Positions 50,521 through 59,834 of a stretch of DNA of 64,000 nucleotides are shown in pieces (position 1 is the stretch's first letter; the number at the start of each line of letters is the position of its first letter). A model generated the notes under the pieces. That model did not search any database, was not told where the DNA came from, and saw nothing but the letters and a program-made list of their open reading frames with translations. This DNA is from Verrucomicrobiota bacterium (GTDB lineage Bacteria; Verrucomicrobiota; Verrucomicrobiia; Limisphaerales; JADJPG01). The position numbers were made by a program, and so were the translations under genes. The stretch is from the NCBI GenBank assembly GCA_016713365.1, contig JADJPG010000013.1, positions 1-64,000 of the forward strand, read 5' to 3'.

Positions 50521-51871
50521 CGGATGGACGCTCGGACCGTGAAGGCTCCTCATCACGCGTCGAACGAACCGCTGGGGTCGCCTCGCCCGTCTGCAACTGA
50601 TGCAGCACCGCAGCGGCGATGTCGGTGGAGGTGAAGCCTTCTTCAAGCAGCCGTTCCACAAAACGTTCCTGGCCCTTGAACTCGCCGCTTTGCAATGTGG
50701 CGCGAATCTTCCCGAGGAACACGTTCGCGCGCGCCTCTTCGACTTCATCCGCCGTCGGCGGTTTGCCGCGCTGGATGCGCATGTTGGTGAAGCGCTCGAT
50801 GTGGCGAATCTGGAAAACCTCACGTCCCGCCGCGAAGGAGACGGCCATGCCACTGCGTCCGGCGCGACCGGTGCGGCCAATACGGTGAACGTAATCTTCC
50901 GCGTCGTAAGGCAGGTCGTAGTTGAAGACCACTTCGACGTCATCCACGTCGATGCCGCGCGCGGCGACATCGGTCGCGACGAGGAATTCGAGGCCCGACT
51001 TGCGGAACTTGTTCATCACCCGATCGCGCTGGGTCTGGTTCATGTCGCCGTGCAACCGGTCGGCGGAATAGCCCTGCGCATTTAGGTGATCCACGAGGTC
51101 GTCCACCATGCGCTTGGTGTTGCAGAAAATGATGCCGAGCTTGAGATCGTGGATGTCGATCAGGCGCGTGAGCAGCTCGATCTTGTAGCGGCGATCCACT
51201 TCGTAATAGACCTGCTCGACCGTCGAAACGGTCATGGTCTTCTGTTCGATTTTCACGCTCTGCGGATCGCGCGCGTGCTTCTTGATCAGCTCCTGAATCG
51301 GCCGCGGCAACGTCGCGGAGAAGAACACCGTCTGCCGTTCCTTGGGCGTGGACTGGAGGATGAGATCGATGTCGTCGCGGAAACCCATGTTCAGCATCAC
51401 GTCCGCCTCGTCGAGGATGACCATCTTCACCGAATCGAGACGCAGCGTGGCGCGGCGCATGTGATCCATGACGCGACCCGGCGTGCCGATGACGATGTGC
51501 GCGCCCTGCTTCAGGCCGAAGAGCTGTCGCTCGTAGGACTGACCGCCGTAGATCGGCAGCGCGTGGATGCCGCGCTTGAAGAGCGTGAGCTTGTGGACTT
51601 CCTCGGACACCTGCACCGCCAGCTCGCGCGTCGGGCATAGAATGAGAATCTGCGTGGCGCGGTTCGTCGGGTCCACCTTTTCAATGGCGGGCACGGCGAA
51701 CGCGGCGGTCTTGCCCGAGCCGGTTTGGGACTGGCCGACGACGTCCTTTCCGGAAAGCAGCACGGGGATGGCTTCCGCCTGAATGGGTGAGGCTTGTTCA
51801 AAGCCCAGTTTATCGATGGCTTTGAGCACCTCGGCGGAAAGGCCGAGTTCGGAGAATAGTTTTGGTGTCAT
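50492..51871 (-). CDS. DEAD-box RNA helicase, main part (DeaD/CsdA-like)
   Basis: A 459-residue frame with all helicase motifs: Q motif FEQASPIQAEAIPVLLSG, I SQTGSGKT, Ia PTRELAVQVSEE, II VILDEADVML (DEAD), III FFSATLP, IV LGIIFCNTKRMVDDLV, V VATDVAARGIDVDDVE and VI HRIGRTGRAG. The end (RSTRDEEPSRSERPSARDRP) enters the linker, but the frame closes at TGA 50492 because of the one-base break. DeaD-type helicases remodel rRNA and mRNA structure, often at low temperature. A 15-bp palindrome ATGTCG/CGACAT (51879-51893) lies just upstream. Confidence 0.95.
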   Translation of the reverse strand: MTPKLFSELGLSAEVLKAIDKLGFEQASPIQAEAIPVLLSGKDVVGQSQTGSGKTAAFAVPAIEKVDPTNRATQILILCPTRELAVQVSEEVHKLTLFKRGIHALPIYGGQSYERQLFGLKQGAHIVIGTPGRVMDHMRRATLRLDSVKMVILDEADVMLNMGFRDDIDLILQSTPKERQTVFFSATLPRPIQELIKKHARDPQSVKIEQKTMTVSTVEQVYYEVDRRYKIELLTRLIDIHDLKLGIIFCNTKRMVDDLVDHLNAQGYSADRLHGDMNQTQRDRVMNKFRKSGLEFLVATDVAARGIDVDDVEVVFNYDLPYDAEDYVHRIGRTGRAGRSGMAVSFAAGREVFQIRHIERFTNMRIQRGKPPTADEVEEARANVFLGKIRATLQSGEFKGQERFVERLLEEGFTSTDIAAAVLHQLQTGEATPAVRSTRDEEPSRSERPSARDRPRRSF

Positions 51872-52138
51872 TCTAAAAATGTCGTCGCGACATCACTACC
51901 CTATCGGAGTCCGGGGCGGAGTGGGAGGGATTTGTTGGTGTGCTGCCGACGCCTTCGCCGGCATGGGATGCGACAATAGCGTATGTTTACGTAGATTAGC
52001 GCTTCCAGACAGTCACAAGCGGCGGGCACTCCGGATACCGTCGATGTCCGTCCACCCTCACAGTTGGCATTGAACGATGGGAGGCGTTCCGCCGTTCTGA
52101 GACAGGCTAGAAGATCCGTCCTCCTGCACCACCTCGCA
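51872..52138. other. helicase leader and intergenic region
   Basis: The 267 bases hold the helicase upstream region, including the palindrome ATGTCG TCG CGACAT at 51879-51893, close enough to the start to be an operator or leader hairpin. Cold-shock helicase genes often have long structured leaders. No gene is seen here. Confidence 0.4.
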
Positions 52139-54478
52139 TCACTTCATCGGCTCAATCTCCAACCGCAACGTCGCGAACCCGTCGATCTCGAAATACTCCA
52201 CCACAATCTCGGCCGCCGCATCGGACATTTGCTCGAAGACACCGTCGTTGTTCGTGGGCACGTGCCAGGTCCAGTTCTCGATCACCGGCTTGCCATTCAC
52301 CAACACGCGCACACCGTCGTCACTGTTCGTCCGAAATCGCCAGCGTCCCTTCGGCAGCTTGAGCGACGTCTGGGCGATGAGGCCGAAGTGATTTCCTTCC
52401 GGGCCGGTGCGACTGAGGGTTTCGGACAGCTTCAGATCCCGCGGTCCCCCCATGCCGAACGGAAAATCAATGCGCGGAACGGAGACAGACTTTGCTTCCG
52501 GTCCTTCGGCTAATTTTCGCCAAGCCGAGAGGTCTTCGCGCGGATCCACCTTCCACGGGAAAAACTTCACGCGCCACTCGGCGGCGATGATCAGGCCGCT
52601 GACTTCCTTCTCGAATCCTTCCGCAGCAACACGCACTCGGTAGCTCGCCACACCGGATCGCGCGCGGATGATCAGCTTCCTCGCGGACCCCGCGAGAGAA
52701 TTGGTGCTCGGCACGAGTTCGGCGGAGACATCGCCCTCGATCACCTTCACTTCGTTCACGCGACGCAGGCCGAAGACGTCGAACACCTGTTCGCCCATGC
52801 CGGACTTCGCCGGGCGCACCAGCGGGCTTTCGTGATCCCACGGGCCCCATTCATCCATGATGATCTGGTCGCGTCCGCGCAAATGCTTGCGCGCGCCCAC
52901 CGGCCGCGACTTGCCCAACGCGCGATACTTCGGAATCGCCACGCGCGGCATCACGCCATCGGAACGAGGCTTGGTCTCCGGCTTGCCGTCAAACTCCACC
53001 GCCTGCGGATGCGCGAGCTTCACGTCGTTGGCGAAGTAAAAATTGCTGGAGACATTCCCCTGCGCCGAGTCGCGGAACTGGAGGAGTATCAACTTAGCAT
53101 CGCTCCGGAGATTCTTGAACGGCACGTCGCGGTTAATCTCGAAGCGATTGCCCGCGATCACGTTGCCGACGATCCCCTTCTCCGTGCCAGCCACGCCGGG
53201 ATACTTGAGCAGCGCGCCGTCGTTGTCCCACCAGAGGTGCACGGCGCATTTGTTGTTCAGGAACCGGTTCTTCACGATGAGATTATCCGCAGCGTGCTCC
53301 ATGTTGATGGCGCCGCGCTCCAATCCGTAGGCCATGCCGCCATTGCCGGTGAACTCATTCTCCGCGATGAGCGTGCCGTACGAATAACCGCCCCACACTC
53401 CGCAGATGGCATTCTCGACGAGCCGATTTCGGACGAACTGATTGCCCTCCGAGAACGTCATCTCGATGCCGTGCGCCGGCGAGTAGGAGAAATCATTCGC
53501 GATGAGCAGGTTCCGGTTGCAGCCGAGATTGCTCATCGACGCAACGATGTCCGCGGGCGGCTTGATCAGATCGTCCACGTCCTTCTTGCCTGTCTCCTTG
53601 CGCAACCGATCGCGTTCCATCCGCATCCACTTCTCGCCAATCGCGTCGTGCCCGGCAAAACCGAAGAAGCAGTCTCCGCCGTGCGTCGCGGAGTTCTCGG
53701 CGATGAGATTGTCGTTGCACTGCTCGAACGCGAGGATGCCGGCGGAATCCTGGCCTCGGTTGTAAACGCCTTCCACATGGCCGCGCACGCAGAAGTCGAA
53801 CGCGTTCCGCGTGATCTTGTTCCGGCTGCTGCGCCAGATCGCGAGCCCCCAGCCGGAAAGGAACGAGCAGTCGTTGTCGTAAATCGCCGAGTCGTTCACG
53901 CGATCGAGAATGATCCCGTTCTGGCCTCGGCGAACGCGCACTTCGCGAATGGTCACGTTCGTCGATGTCTCGACGCAAATCGCGCCGCCGTATTGGTCGC
54001 GCCACTTCGTTTCGTCGTTGTTGTGCGGGAAAAGCCAGTCGGCACCGTTCTCAGCCTCGGGCGTGGACTTGAGCTGTTGTCGGTAGTTATCCGAGTAATC
54101 CCCACCGTCCACGACAAGGCCGTCCGCATTGCTCGCGACCACGCCATTCTTGAAGCCATGCACGCGCAGGCCCTTGAGCGTGACGTTACGGTGACCGTCG
54201 ATACGCACGCCGATGCCGCGCAGTTCGTTCCACGGAGTTCCGGCCGCGGCACCGCGCAGAGCAGAGCCTTTCGCGAAGCGCACCGTGACTCCGTCCGCGC
54301 GGATGTGCAGCACTCCGTTGCCATTCGCATCAGCGACGGGGCCGGCGATCTCCACGATGCACGATTGGGTGACAACGGTGTCGTCGCTGGCGAGCCGGAC
54401 AACGGGTGCGGCCAGCGAGACGGTGGAGGCGAAGGTCAGCCCGGTGAGAGCGGTGACGAGGAGACGGATCGTTATCAT
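52139..54478 (-). CDS. secreted parallel beta-helix protein with PA14-like C-terminus
   Basis: A 779-residue secreted protein from the ATG at 54476-54478 (MITIRLLVTALTGLTFASTV). Residues 60-420 have right-handed beta-helix repeats of the NosD/pectate-lyase kind (GVRIDGHRNVTLKGLRVHGF, NGIILDRVNDSAIYDNDCSF, IAENSATHGGDCFFGFAGHD). A middle Ig-like part (VFGLRRVNEVKVIEGDVSAE) is followed by a C-terminal PA14-like lectin domain (PKGRWRFRTNSDDGVRVLVN, AAEIVVEYFEIDGFATLRLE). It probably binds or cleaves a polysaccharide. It is divergent from the oxidoreductase gene. Confidence 0.87.
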   Translation of the reverse strand: MITIRLLVTALTGLTFASTVSLAAPVVRLASDDTVVTQSCIVEIAGPVADANGNGVLHIRADGVTVRFAKGSALRGAAAGTPWNELRGIGVRIDGHRNVTLKGLRVHGFKNGVVASNADGLVVDGGDYSDNYRQQLKSTPEAENGADWLFPHNNDETKWRDQYGGAICVETSTNVTIREVRVRRGQNGIILDRVNDSAIYDNDCSFLSGWGLAIWRSSRNKITRNAFDFCVRGHVEGVYNRGQDSAGILAFEQCNDNLIAENSATHGGDCFFGFAGHDAIGEKWMRMERDRLRKETGKKDVDDLIKPPADIVASMSNLGCNRNLLIANDFSYSPAHGIEMTFSEGNQFVRNRLVENAICGVWGGYSYGTLIAENEFTGNGGMAYGLERGAINMEHAADNLIVKNRFLNNKCAVHLWWDNDGALLKYPGVAGTEKGIVGNVIAGNRFEINRDVPFKNLRSDAKLILLQFRDSAQGNVSSNFYFANDVKLAHPQAVEFDGKPETKPRSDGVMPRVAIPKYRALGKSRPVGARKHLRGRDQIIMDEWGPWDHESPLVRPAKSGMGEQVFDVFGLRRVNEVKVIEGDVSAELVPSTNSLAGSARKLIIRARSGVASYRVRVAAEGFEKEVSGLIIAAEWRVKFFPWKVDPREDLSAWRKLAEGPEAKSVSVPRIDFPFGMGGPRDLKLSETLSRTGPEGNHFGLIAQTSLKLPKGRWRFRTNSDDGVRVLVNGKPVIENWTWHVPTNNDGVFEQMSDAAAEIVVEYFEIDGFATLRLEIEPMK

Positions 54479-54602
54479 TTTCAGTGCGGCCCTTTGTGAC
54501 CGGGGAAGTAGACGCGGCTCAAGCCTGGAAGCATGAAACAAATTTCGGCGATCGACGGAATTCGTTTTGCGGCCGGCGACAACGCTGTGCTAGACACGTC
54601 TC

Positions 54603-55934
54603 ATGAATTCATCGCCTCAGTTCTCACGTCGCTCCTTCCTGAAGGCCACGGCACTCACCACCATCGGTGCGCCGTTCTTCATCCCGCGCCTGTTGAGCGC
54701 ACCACCGTCCGAACGCGTCTTCCACGCGAGCTTCGGCGCCGGCGGCATGGCGCGCGCGGATCTGTCCGAGATCATCAGCCACAAGAACGTGGAGTTCGCC
54801 GCTGTGACTGATGTGGAACCCGCGAAAGCGAACGACCTGAAGAAGAAGTATCCGAACCTGCGCGTCTACGCGGACTGGCGCGAGATGCTCGACAAGGAAA
54901 AGGGCCTGACCTCCGTCAACGTTTCGACGCCCGACCACATGCACGCCCCGATGGCGATGGCGTCCATGCAGCGCGGCCTGCACGTCTACGGGCAAAAGCC
55001 GCTGACGCACGACATTTACGAGAGCCGCAAGCTCACCGAGTTCGCGCGCAAGAAAAAGCTCGTGACGCAGATGGGCATTCAGATTCATTCCGCGGCGGAG
55101 TATCGACTCGGCGTGCAGCTCATCCAGAGCGGTGCGATCGGCAAGGTCCGAGCCGTCCACACCTGGAGCAGCAAGAAGTGGGGTGACAACGATCCGATGC
55201 CCAAGCGCGTCGATCCCGTGCCGGCCGGGTTCAACTGGGATCACTGGCTGGGCGTCTGCGCGGAACGCCCGTTCATCGGCGGCGGCTGGTATCATCCCGG
55301 CAACTGGCGCAAGCGGCTCGACTTCGGCACCGGCACGTTCGGCGACATGGGCTGCCACATTTACGATCCCGTTTTCAAGGCGCTCGCGCTCACCGCGCCG
55401 CTCAGCGTCCGCAGCGAAGGCGCCGCGCCAAATGACCATTCGTGGGCAACCGACGCCATCATTCACTACGTGTTCCCCGGAACAGAATTCACCGCGTTCA
55501 AGAAAGTGAATGTGACGTGGTACGACGGCGACCAGCGTCCGCCGGCAGAGGTTGTCGCGCTCGCCGGAGGCAAGATTCCGGACCAAGGCTCCGTCTTCCT
55601 CGGCACACAGGGCGTGATGGTGCTCCCGCATATCTCCAAGCCGAAGCTCCTTCCGACGGCGGATTTCGCCGACTTCAAGATGCCGGACGTGAAAGGCGCG
55701 AATCACTGGCACCAGTTCGTGGACGCAATCGTCGGCAAGGACAAGACGCAGGCGAATTTCGATTACGCCGGCCCGCTCACCGAAGCCATCCTGCTCGGCA
55801 GCGTCGCGTCGCGGTTCCCGAAGACGACGCTCGAATGGAACGCGAAGAAGCTGAAATTCACGAACGTGAAGGAAGCGAACCAATACGTCCGCCGCGAGTA
55901 TCGCAAAGGCTGGGAAGTCAAAGGCCTGAGCTGA
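54603..55934 (+). CDS. Gfo/Idh/MocA family oxidoreductase, Tat-exported
   Basis: A 443-residue enzyme. The N-terminus has the twin-arginine signal SRRSFLKATALTTIGAPFF, so the protein folds in the cytoplasm and is exported. The Rossmann part has FGAGGMARADLSEIISHKNV, AAVTDVEPAKAND and NVSTPDHMHAPMAMASMQRG; the EKP-like catalytic block is seen as GQKPLTHD. The C-terminal part ends TLEWNAKKLKFTN. Substrates are usually sugars or inositols. A 10-bp hairpin follows 35 bases after the stop. Confidence 0.94.
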   Translation: MNSSPQFSRRSFLKATALTTIGAPFFIPRLLSAPPSERVFHASFGAGGMARADLSEIISHKNVEFAAVTDVEPAKANDLKKKYPNLRVYADWREMLDKEKGLTSVNVSTPDHMHAPMAMASMQRGLHVYGQKPLTHDIYESRKLTEFARKKKLVTQMGIQIHSAAEYRLGVQLIQSGAIGKVRAVHTWSSKKWGDNDPMPKRVDPVPAGFNWDHWLGVCAERPFIGGGWYHPGNWRKRLDFGTGTFGDMGCHIYDPVFKALALTAPLSVRSEGAAPNDHSWATDAIIHYVFPGTEFTAFKKVNVTWYDGDQRPPAEVVALAGGKIPDQGSVFLGTQGVMVLPHISKPKLLPTADFADFKMPDVKGANHWHQFVDAIVGKDKTQANFDYAGPLTEAILLGSVASRFPKTTLEWNAKKLKFTNVKEANQYVRREYRKGWEVKGLS

Positions 55935-55965
55935 GCGTTCCAGCGAAACAGATCATCGAAAACGA

Positions 55966-55994
55966 AAAGGGGCCTGGGTTCTCACCCAGGCCCT
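55966..55994 (-). terminator. bidirectional hairpin terminator
   Basis: A perfect 10-bp stem (GGGCCTGGGT and ACCCAGGCCC, four-base loop) lies between the oxidoreductase stop and the stop at 56042. In the minus direction it is followed by CCCCTTTTCGTTTTC, so it mainly terminates the small secreted gene, and probably also the plus-strand gene. Confidence 0.75.
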
Positions 55995-56041
55995 GATTGT
56001 CTACAGCGGCGAAGCATTACACCGCCGCGCCGCGCCAAAGA

Positions 56042-56452
56042 TTACCGGCAGCGCATCACGCCGTAGTCCGTCTTGGTCAGGCCCGGCTTGTAGAGGAAGC
56101 TGAACTTCGACTGGCACGTGGCGCTGGCGAATGCGATCTCCACGGCGCCGTTCACGCCGCCATTCTTTCGAATCGCGTAGGCGAATCCAGGCTGAGGTGT
56201 GACGCTCAGAATCGTGGTCACCAGCTTGAACTGTCCACTGACCGTCACGGGATCCATCCGTACGGCGACCGTGCCGGAGAACTCCGACAAGTCGGGCGAA
56301 TATCCGACGTCCATGATGGCGAAGACGGTGTTGCCCTCGACCCACCATTGGTCTGCCGCCGCACGCTGCGGAGCGAACGCGGAGCCGAGGATGACGAGGG
56401 CTGAGAGGATGATGGCCAACAGGGAGTTTCGGGAGAGGATGTTTCGTTTCAT
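56042..56452 (-). CDS. small secreted protein of unknown function
   Basis: A 136-residue secreted protein from the ATG at 56450-56452 (MKRNILSRNSLLAIILSALV, signal ending near AAADQ); the longer frame to 56614 overlaps the next gene's coding region and is rejected. The mature part (WWVEGNTVFAIMDVGYSPDL, VNGAVEIAFASATCQSKFSF) has two cysteines near the end. I recognise no family. It follows the HAF-repeat gene on the same strand by 55 bases and may be co-transcribed. Confidence 0.75.
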   Translation of the reverse strand: MKRNILSRNSLLAIILSALVILGSAFAPQRAAADQWWVEGNTVFAIMDVGYSPDLSEFSGTVAVRMDPVTVSGQFKLVTTILSVTPQPGFAYAIRKNGGVNGAVEIAFASATCQSKFSFLYKPGLTKTDYGVMRCR

Positions 56453-56507
56453 AGGATAAGAGTTGAACCGAGTTGATGTTTTCGGGATTGGCGACTGGGG
56501 GCAGAGC

Positions 56508-57680
56508 CTATTCGACCGCGTTACGCAACCACACCGCGGCGTGACGCGTGCCGTCGGCCTTGGCGATGAAGCCGGACACATTTCCGTCCCCGTCCACCGA
56601 AACCGCCTGCGCACCGACGAAGCCAGCCGGCAGGAACTCGTTCAGATCGATCGACTCAAAATTCCCGTTCCAGACGATCGCGTGGCTGTAGGCGGGCGTG
56701 CCGAACTTCGTCTCGTCACCGGCGTAACCAACGATCCAGGCACCGTTGATTCCCAGCGCGTAGCTCTGCGTGAGATTGATCCCCGGCAGGTTGTTCAGCG
56801 GATACGGATGAATATTCAACGCGCTGGCCGCCGTGCCGGTCCAGACGTGAGCGTAGGTGAAACGTTTGTCCTTCTTCCCCTTCGCCGCCTCCTGACGCAC
56901 GCGAATGTCAAAACCCGCGTAGCCGACCTGACGCGCGCCGTCCGTCGCGTTGGCAACGGACACCACAGCGTTGCTGGGATGGAGCGACACTTGCGACTGA
57001 CGCGTGCCCTGCCAGAGCACGGCGTTCGCCTGGCTCTTGGTAACGTAACCCACCTGCACGCCGCCGCCCACGCCGTAGGCGATGGAAGCATTGCCGCCGT
57101 CGCCGAGACTGACGCCCGTACCCGTCGCCGCATCCCACACCATCGCCTGCGCAACACCAATAGTCGTGCCGTCCCGATCCTGTCCCGTGGCGTATCCGAC
57201 AATCTGGCTGCCATCCGTCGCGTTTGCCTGACCGCCGAAGTTCACGAACGGGATGCTCAGGAACGCCGCGCTCTCCGCCGTGCCGCGCCACACCACCGGC
57301 GCGGAACGTCCAGCGGTAACCACGCCCGACACCCAGCCGACTTGCACTCCGACCGCACCGCCTTGAATGAACGAACGGCCAACCGCGCCAGTTGCCGAAT
57401 CATCGACGAGGGTTGACGGATGGAGATCCAGCGAGCTCACGCCGTCCCACAACGTCGCGCGATACGCCGTCCCGAAAATGCCCGGGCTCGCGTAACCGGC
57501 CGCGATGCCGCCCGAGATTTCCGTGGCCACGGCATTGCCAGCGGCGGGAGTAAGATCAATCAGCGTGTAGCTTTGCGCGCCCGCAGGTGAAGCGGCCAAC
57601 GCGACGAGGCTCGCGACGACGAGCGAACTCGCGATGGTGGCTGAACTCTGCATTCCGAACTGTGCTTTCATTTGTTTCAT
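56508..57680 (-). CDS. secreted HAF-repeat protein
   Basis: A 390-residue secreted protein (start MKQMKAQFG or MKAQFGMQ; signal ending near AGAQS). The body consists of repeated units like VGYATGQDRDGTTIGVAQAM, VWDAATGTGVSLGDGGNASI and QVGYVTKSQANAVLWQG, the 'HAF' extracellular repeat that forms a beta propeller. HAF proteins are found in planctomycetes and relatives with unknown function. It precedes the small secreted gene. Confidence 0.85.
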   Translation of the reverse strand: MKQMKAQFGMQSSATIASSLVVASLVALAASPAGAQSYTLIDLTPAAGNAVATEISGGIAAGYASPGIFGTAYRATLWDGVSSLDLHPSTLVDDSATGAVGRSFIQGGAVGVQVGWVSGVVTAGRSAPVVWRGTAESAAFLSIPFVNFGGQANATDGSQIVGYATGQDRDGTTIGVAQAMVWDAATGTGVSLGDGGNASIAYGVGGGVQVGYVTKSQANAVLWQGTRQSQVSLHPSNAVVSVANATDGARQVGYAGFDIRVRQEAAKGKKDKRFTYAHVWTGTAASALNIHPYPLNNLPGINLTQSYALGINGAWIVGYAGDETKFGTPAYSHAIVWNGNFESIDLNEFLPAGFVGAQAVSVDGDGNVSGFIAKADGTRHAAVWLRNAVE

Positions 57681-57989
57681 CTATTTTCTGTTTGGTTGTT
57701 GTTTCTGGCGCATCCCTTCCCCCCAACCGGAACAACAAGAGGCGCAACAATTCTCCTTTAGCAGCGGGTATGCCGTGAGCAGATGAAGGCGCAATTCGTC
57801 AGATTTCCTGTGAAAACAGCGCGAACGAATCGGCAGCCGTTCCATCACCGGACCAAACGCGTTCCGGCGGCGTGCGGGGAAGCGTTCCACAAACGGACGT
57901 TCCCAACAAAAAGCGCACGGAGATAACTCTCCGTGCGCTCAAAATGAATCCGTGTTCGGACGAGCTTCACACCCGGCCGAACTGGAACG
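57681..57989. other. 309-bp intergenic region with terminator
   Basis: This gap holds the HAF gene leader and the terminator of the heme-protein fragment (57908-57943). Apart from that hairpin I see no gene or repeat. Confidence 0.5.
57908..57943 (-). terminator. strong intrinsic terminator after the cytochrome/plastocyanin fragment
   Basis: A perfect 11-bp stem (AGCGCACGGAG with CTCCGTGCGCT, loop ATAACT). In the minus direction the stem is directly followed by TTTTTGTT, a classic T-run, and it lies 47 bases after the stop at 57990. Confidence 0.88.
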
Positions 57990-59834
57990 TCAGTGGCCGT
58001 GATTGTGAGCCGGTGCGTTGCCGCCGGACTCGATGTAAGCGAGCAGATCGAGAATCTGCTCCTTGCTCAGCAGGTTCACCAAGCCCAGCGGCATTTGCGA
58101 CGAAGGCTGCAACGTCCGCGTCTTGATGTTCGACTTCTTCACGTTCTGGATCAGCGAATCCGACGGACCGGTTTGCACCGTCACCGAATCCGCATCCTCC
58201 TTCACGATCATGCCGACCATTTCCTCGCCGTCGTTCAGTTCGAAGACGAAATTCTTGTAACGCTCAGCGACGACTTTGGACGGTTCGAGAATCTCCGTGA
58301 GCAACGCCGCGCGATCATCCTTCATGCGCTTCAGCACATCGGTGAGGTCCGGGCCATACGCGTAGCCGTCCTTGCCCAGCTTGTGGCATTGCACGCACGC
58401 CAGCTTGGCGAAGCTCTCCTTTCCACCCGCGAGATTGCGGCCCGGCGCGGCGACTTTGTCCAGGTCCGCCGCGAGATCGGCGAGCTTCCATTCCGTCACT
58501 TTCGGCTCCGGCGCGGCGGGACGACTCGCCAGATACGCCTCCACATCCGTCACCACTGCGAGGATGCCCTGCATGCGCATCCAGTGGCCCGGGAAGGTGC
58601 AGACATAATGGTATTCGCCCGGCTCCGTCGGTGCCGTGAAGCTCAGCTTCGTCTGCTGGCCGCCATCGACCATCTTCGTCGCGTGAAGGACCTTCGGCGA
58701 CGCTGGCACATGAATGCGTCCCTGTGCATCGGGCTCCGGCGCCATTTTTTCGGCCGCCTTGCCGATTTCCTCCACCGCACCGGGCATGACGACCACGAGG
58801 TTGTGCGGCATCGCGTCTTCGTTGATCAGCACGATCTCCACCGGCTTGCCTGCTTCCACCACAATGAGCGACTTGTCGTAAATCATCTGCTCGTGAATCG
58901 TGCGAATCACAAACACGCTCACGCCCACCGCGCGCAACGCCTTGCCCGCTTCCTTCGACTTGTCTGCCGGCAACAGAGCGACCAGATCAGACGCGAGTTG
59001 GAATGCACCCACCGCTTCCGGAGCCGTGCGCTGATCAGCGGGAACCTCCTTGAGGTAACTCATCAAGCTCGCCAGCAGGGGCTCCGCTTGATCTCCCGGC
59101 CATGACTTGCGCGGCACCTTCTGCAAACTCTCGACCACCGTCGCGCGCTCGGTGCCAGCCTTGGCCATCGTGGCCAGCGCGGTGAAAGTTTCGGCGTCGT
59201 GACCCGGCACCGCGACGATGGCGGTGATGGCTGCACGACGAACGTCCTCGGCATCGCTGCGGTCCAGCAGCGGACGCAGCTTCGGATACAAGCCAGCGCG
59301 CAGGGAGTTGTCGCGAATGAGCGGAATCGAGGACAGCAAATCAGCGAACTTCGCAGACTCGGCCTCGACCGAAGACCAGACCTTGTCGACATTACCATCC
59401 GCCGTGACCAGCGCGGCGTAACCGGCCTGACGCGCCGGCGCCGATTCGCTTTCCGCGGCGAGCTTCTCCAGATCTTCACGCTTCTTCCCAAGATCGGCGG
59501 CGCTCTTCTGCAACAGCATCGTCGCAAGCTCTCGCAGCACGGGCAGGCCATTCTCGCCTTTCTTGTCGAGGTCGCCAATGCCTTTGATCAATTCCGCAAG
59601 CGCATCGGTGTTGCGCGCCTTGGCCAATCCGTCGAGCGCTTCGACGCGATACTTGCGGTCGAGCCCGGCGCGCTGGAGCAACGCCACGTAAACGAACTCG
59701 CTGCGCGGCGCTTCGATGAGTTCCTTGTTCGACAACCGCGCCAGCACGTAGGCGGCAGCGACGGGACTCTTCGGAGCAGAAGAGGGGGTGTCGGCCGGCG
59801 GGGAGGAGCGCCGCGCGCCCCCCTCGAACGACAT
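57990..59834 (-). CDS. PVC-type heme protein, C-terminal fragment (HEAT, plastocyanin-like copper domain, cytochrome c)
   Basis: A 614-residue frame. Residues 25-290 are HEAT-like helices (YVLARLSNKELIEAPRSEFV); residues 300-430 a plastocyanin-like copper domain with ligand His in AMPHNLVVVMPG and Cys/His/Met in HYVCTFPGHWMRMQG; residues 470-614 a cytochrome c of the planctomycete type with CVQCHK (about 480) and NDGEEMVGMIVKEDADSVTV. The first 20 or so residues (MSFEGGARRSS...) are not part of the family. It and the gene at 60184-62844 are pieces of one long protein interrupted by about 350-400 bp. Confidence 0.85.
   Translation of the reverse strand: MSFEGGARRSSPPADTPSSAPKSPVAAAYVLARLSNKELIEAPRSEFVYVALLQRAGLDRKYRVEALDGLAKARNTDALAELIKGIGDLDKKGENGLPVLRELATMLLQKSAADLGKKREDLEKLAAESESAPARQAGYAALVTADGNVDKVWSSVEAESAKFADLLSSIPLIRDNSLRAGLYPKLRPLLDRSDAEDVRRAAITAIVAVPGHDAETFTALATMAKAGTERATVVESLQKVPRKSWPGDQAEPLLASLMSYLKEVPADQRTAPEAVGAFQLASDLVALLPADKSKEAGKALRAVGVSVFVIRTIHEQMIYDKSLIVVEAGKPVEIVLINEDAMPHNLVVVMPGAVEEIGKAAEKMAPEPDAQGRIHVPASPKVLHATKMVDGGQQTKLSFTAPTEPGEYHYVCTFPGHWMRMQGILAVVTDVEAYLASRPAAPEPKVTEWKLADLAADLDKVAAPGRNLAGGKESFAKLACVQCHKLGKDGYAYGPDLTDVLKRMKDDRAALLTEILEPSKVVAERYKNFVFELNDGEEMVGMIVKEDADSVTVQTGPSDSLIQNVKKSNIKTRTLQPSSQMPLGLVNLLSKEQILDLLAYIESGGNAPAHNHGH

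Noticed and set aside
52832..54499. 555-residue plus-strand frame
   Set aside because: Shadow of the beta-helix gene, which has a signal peptide and recognisable repeats.
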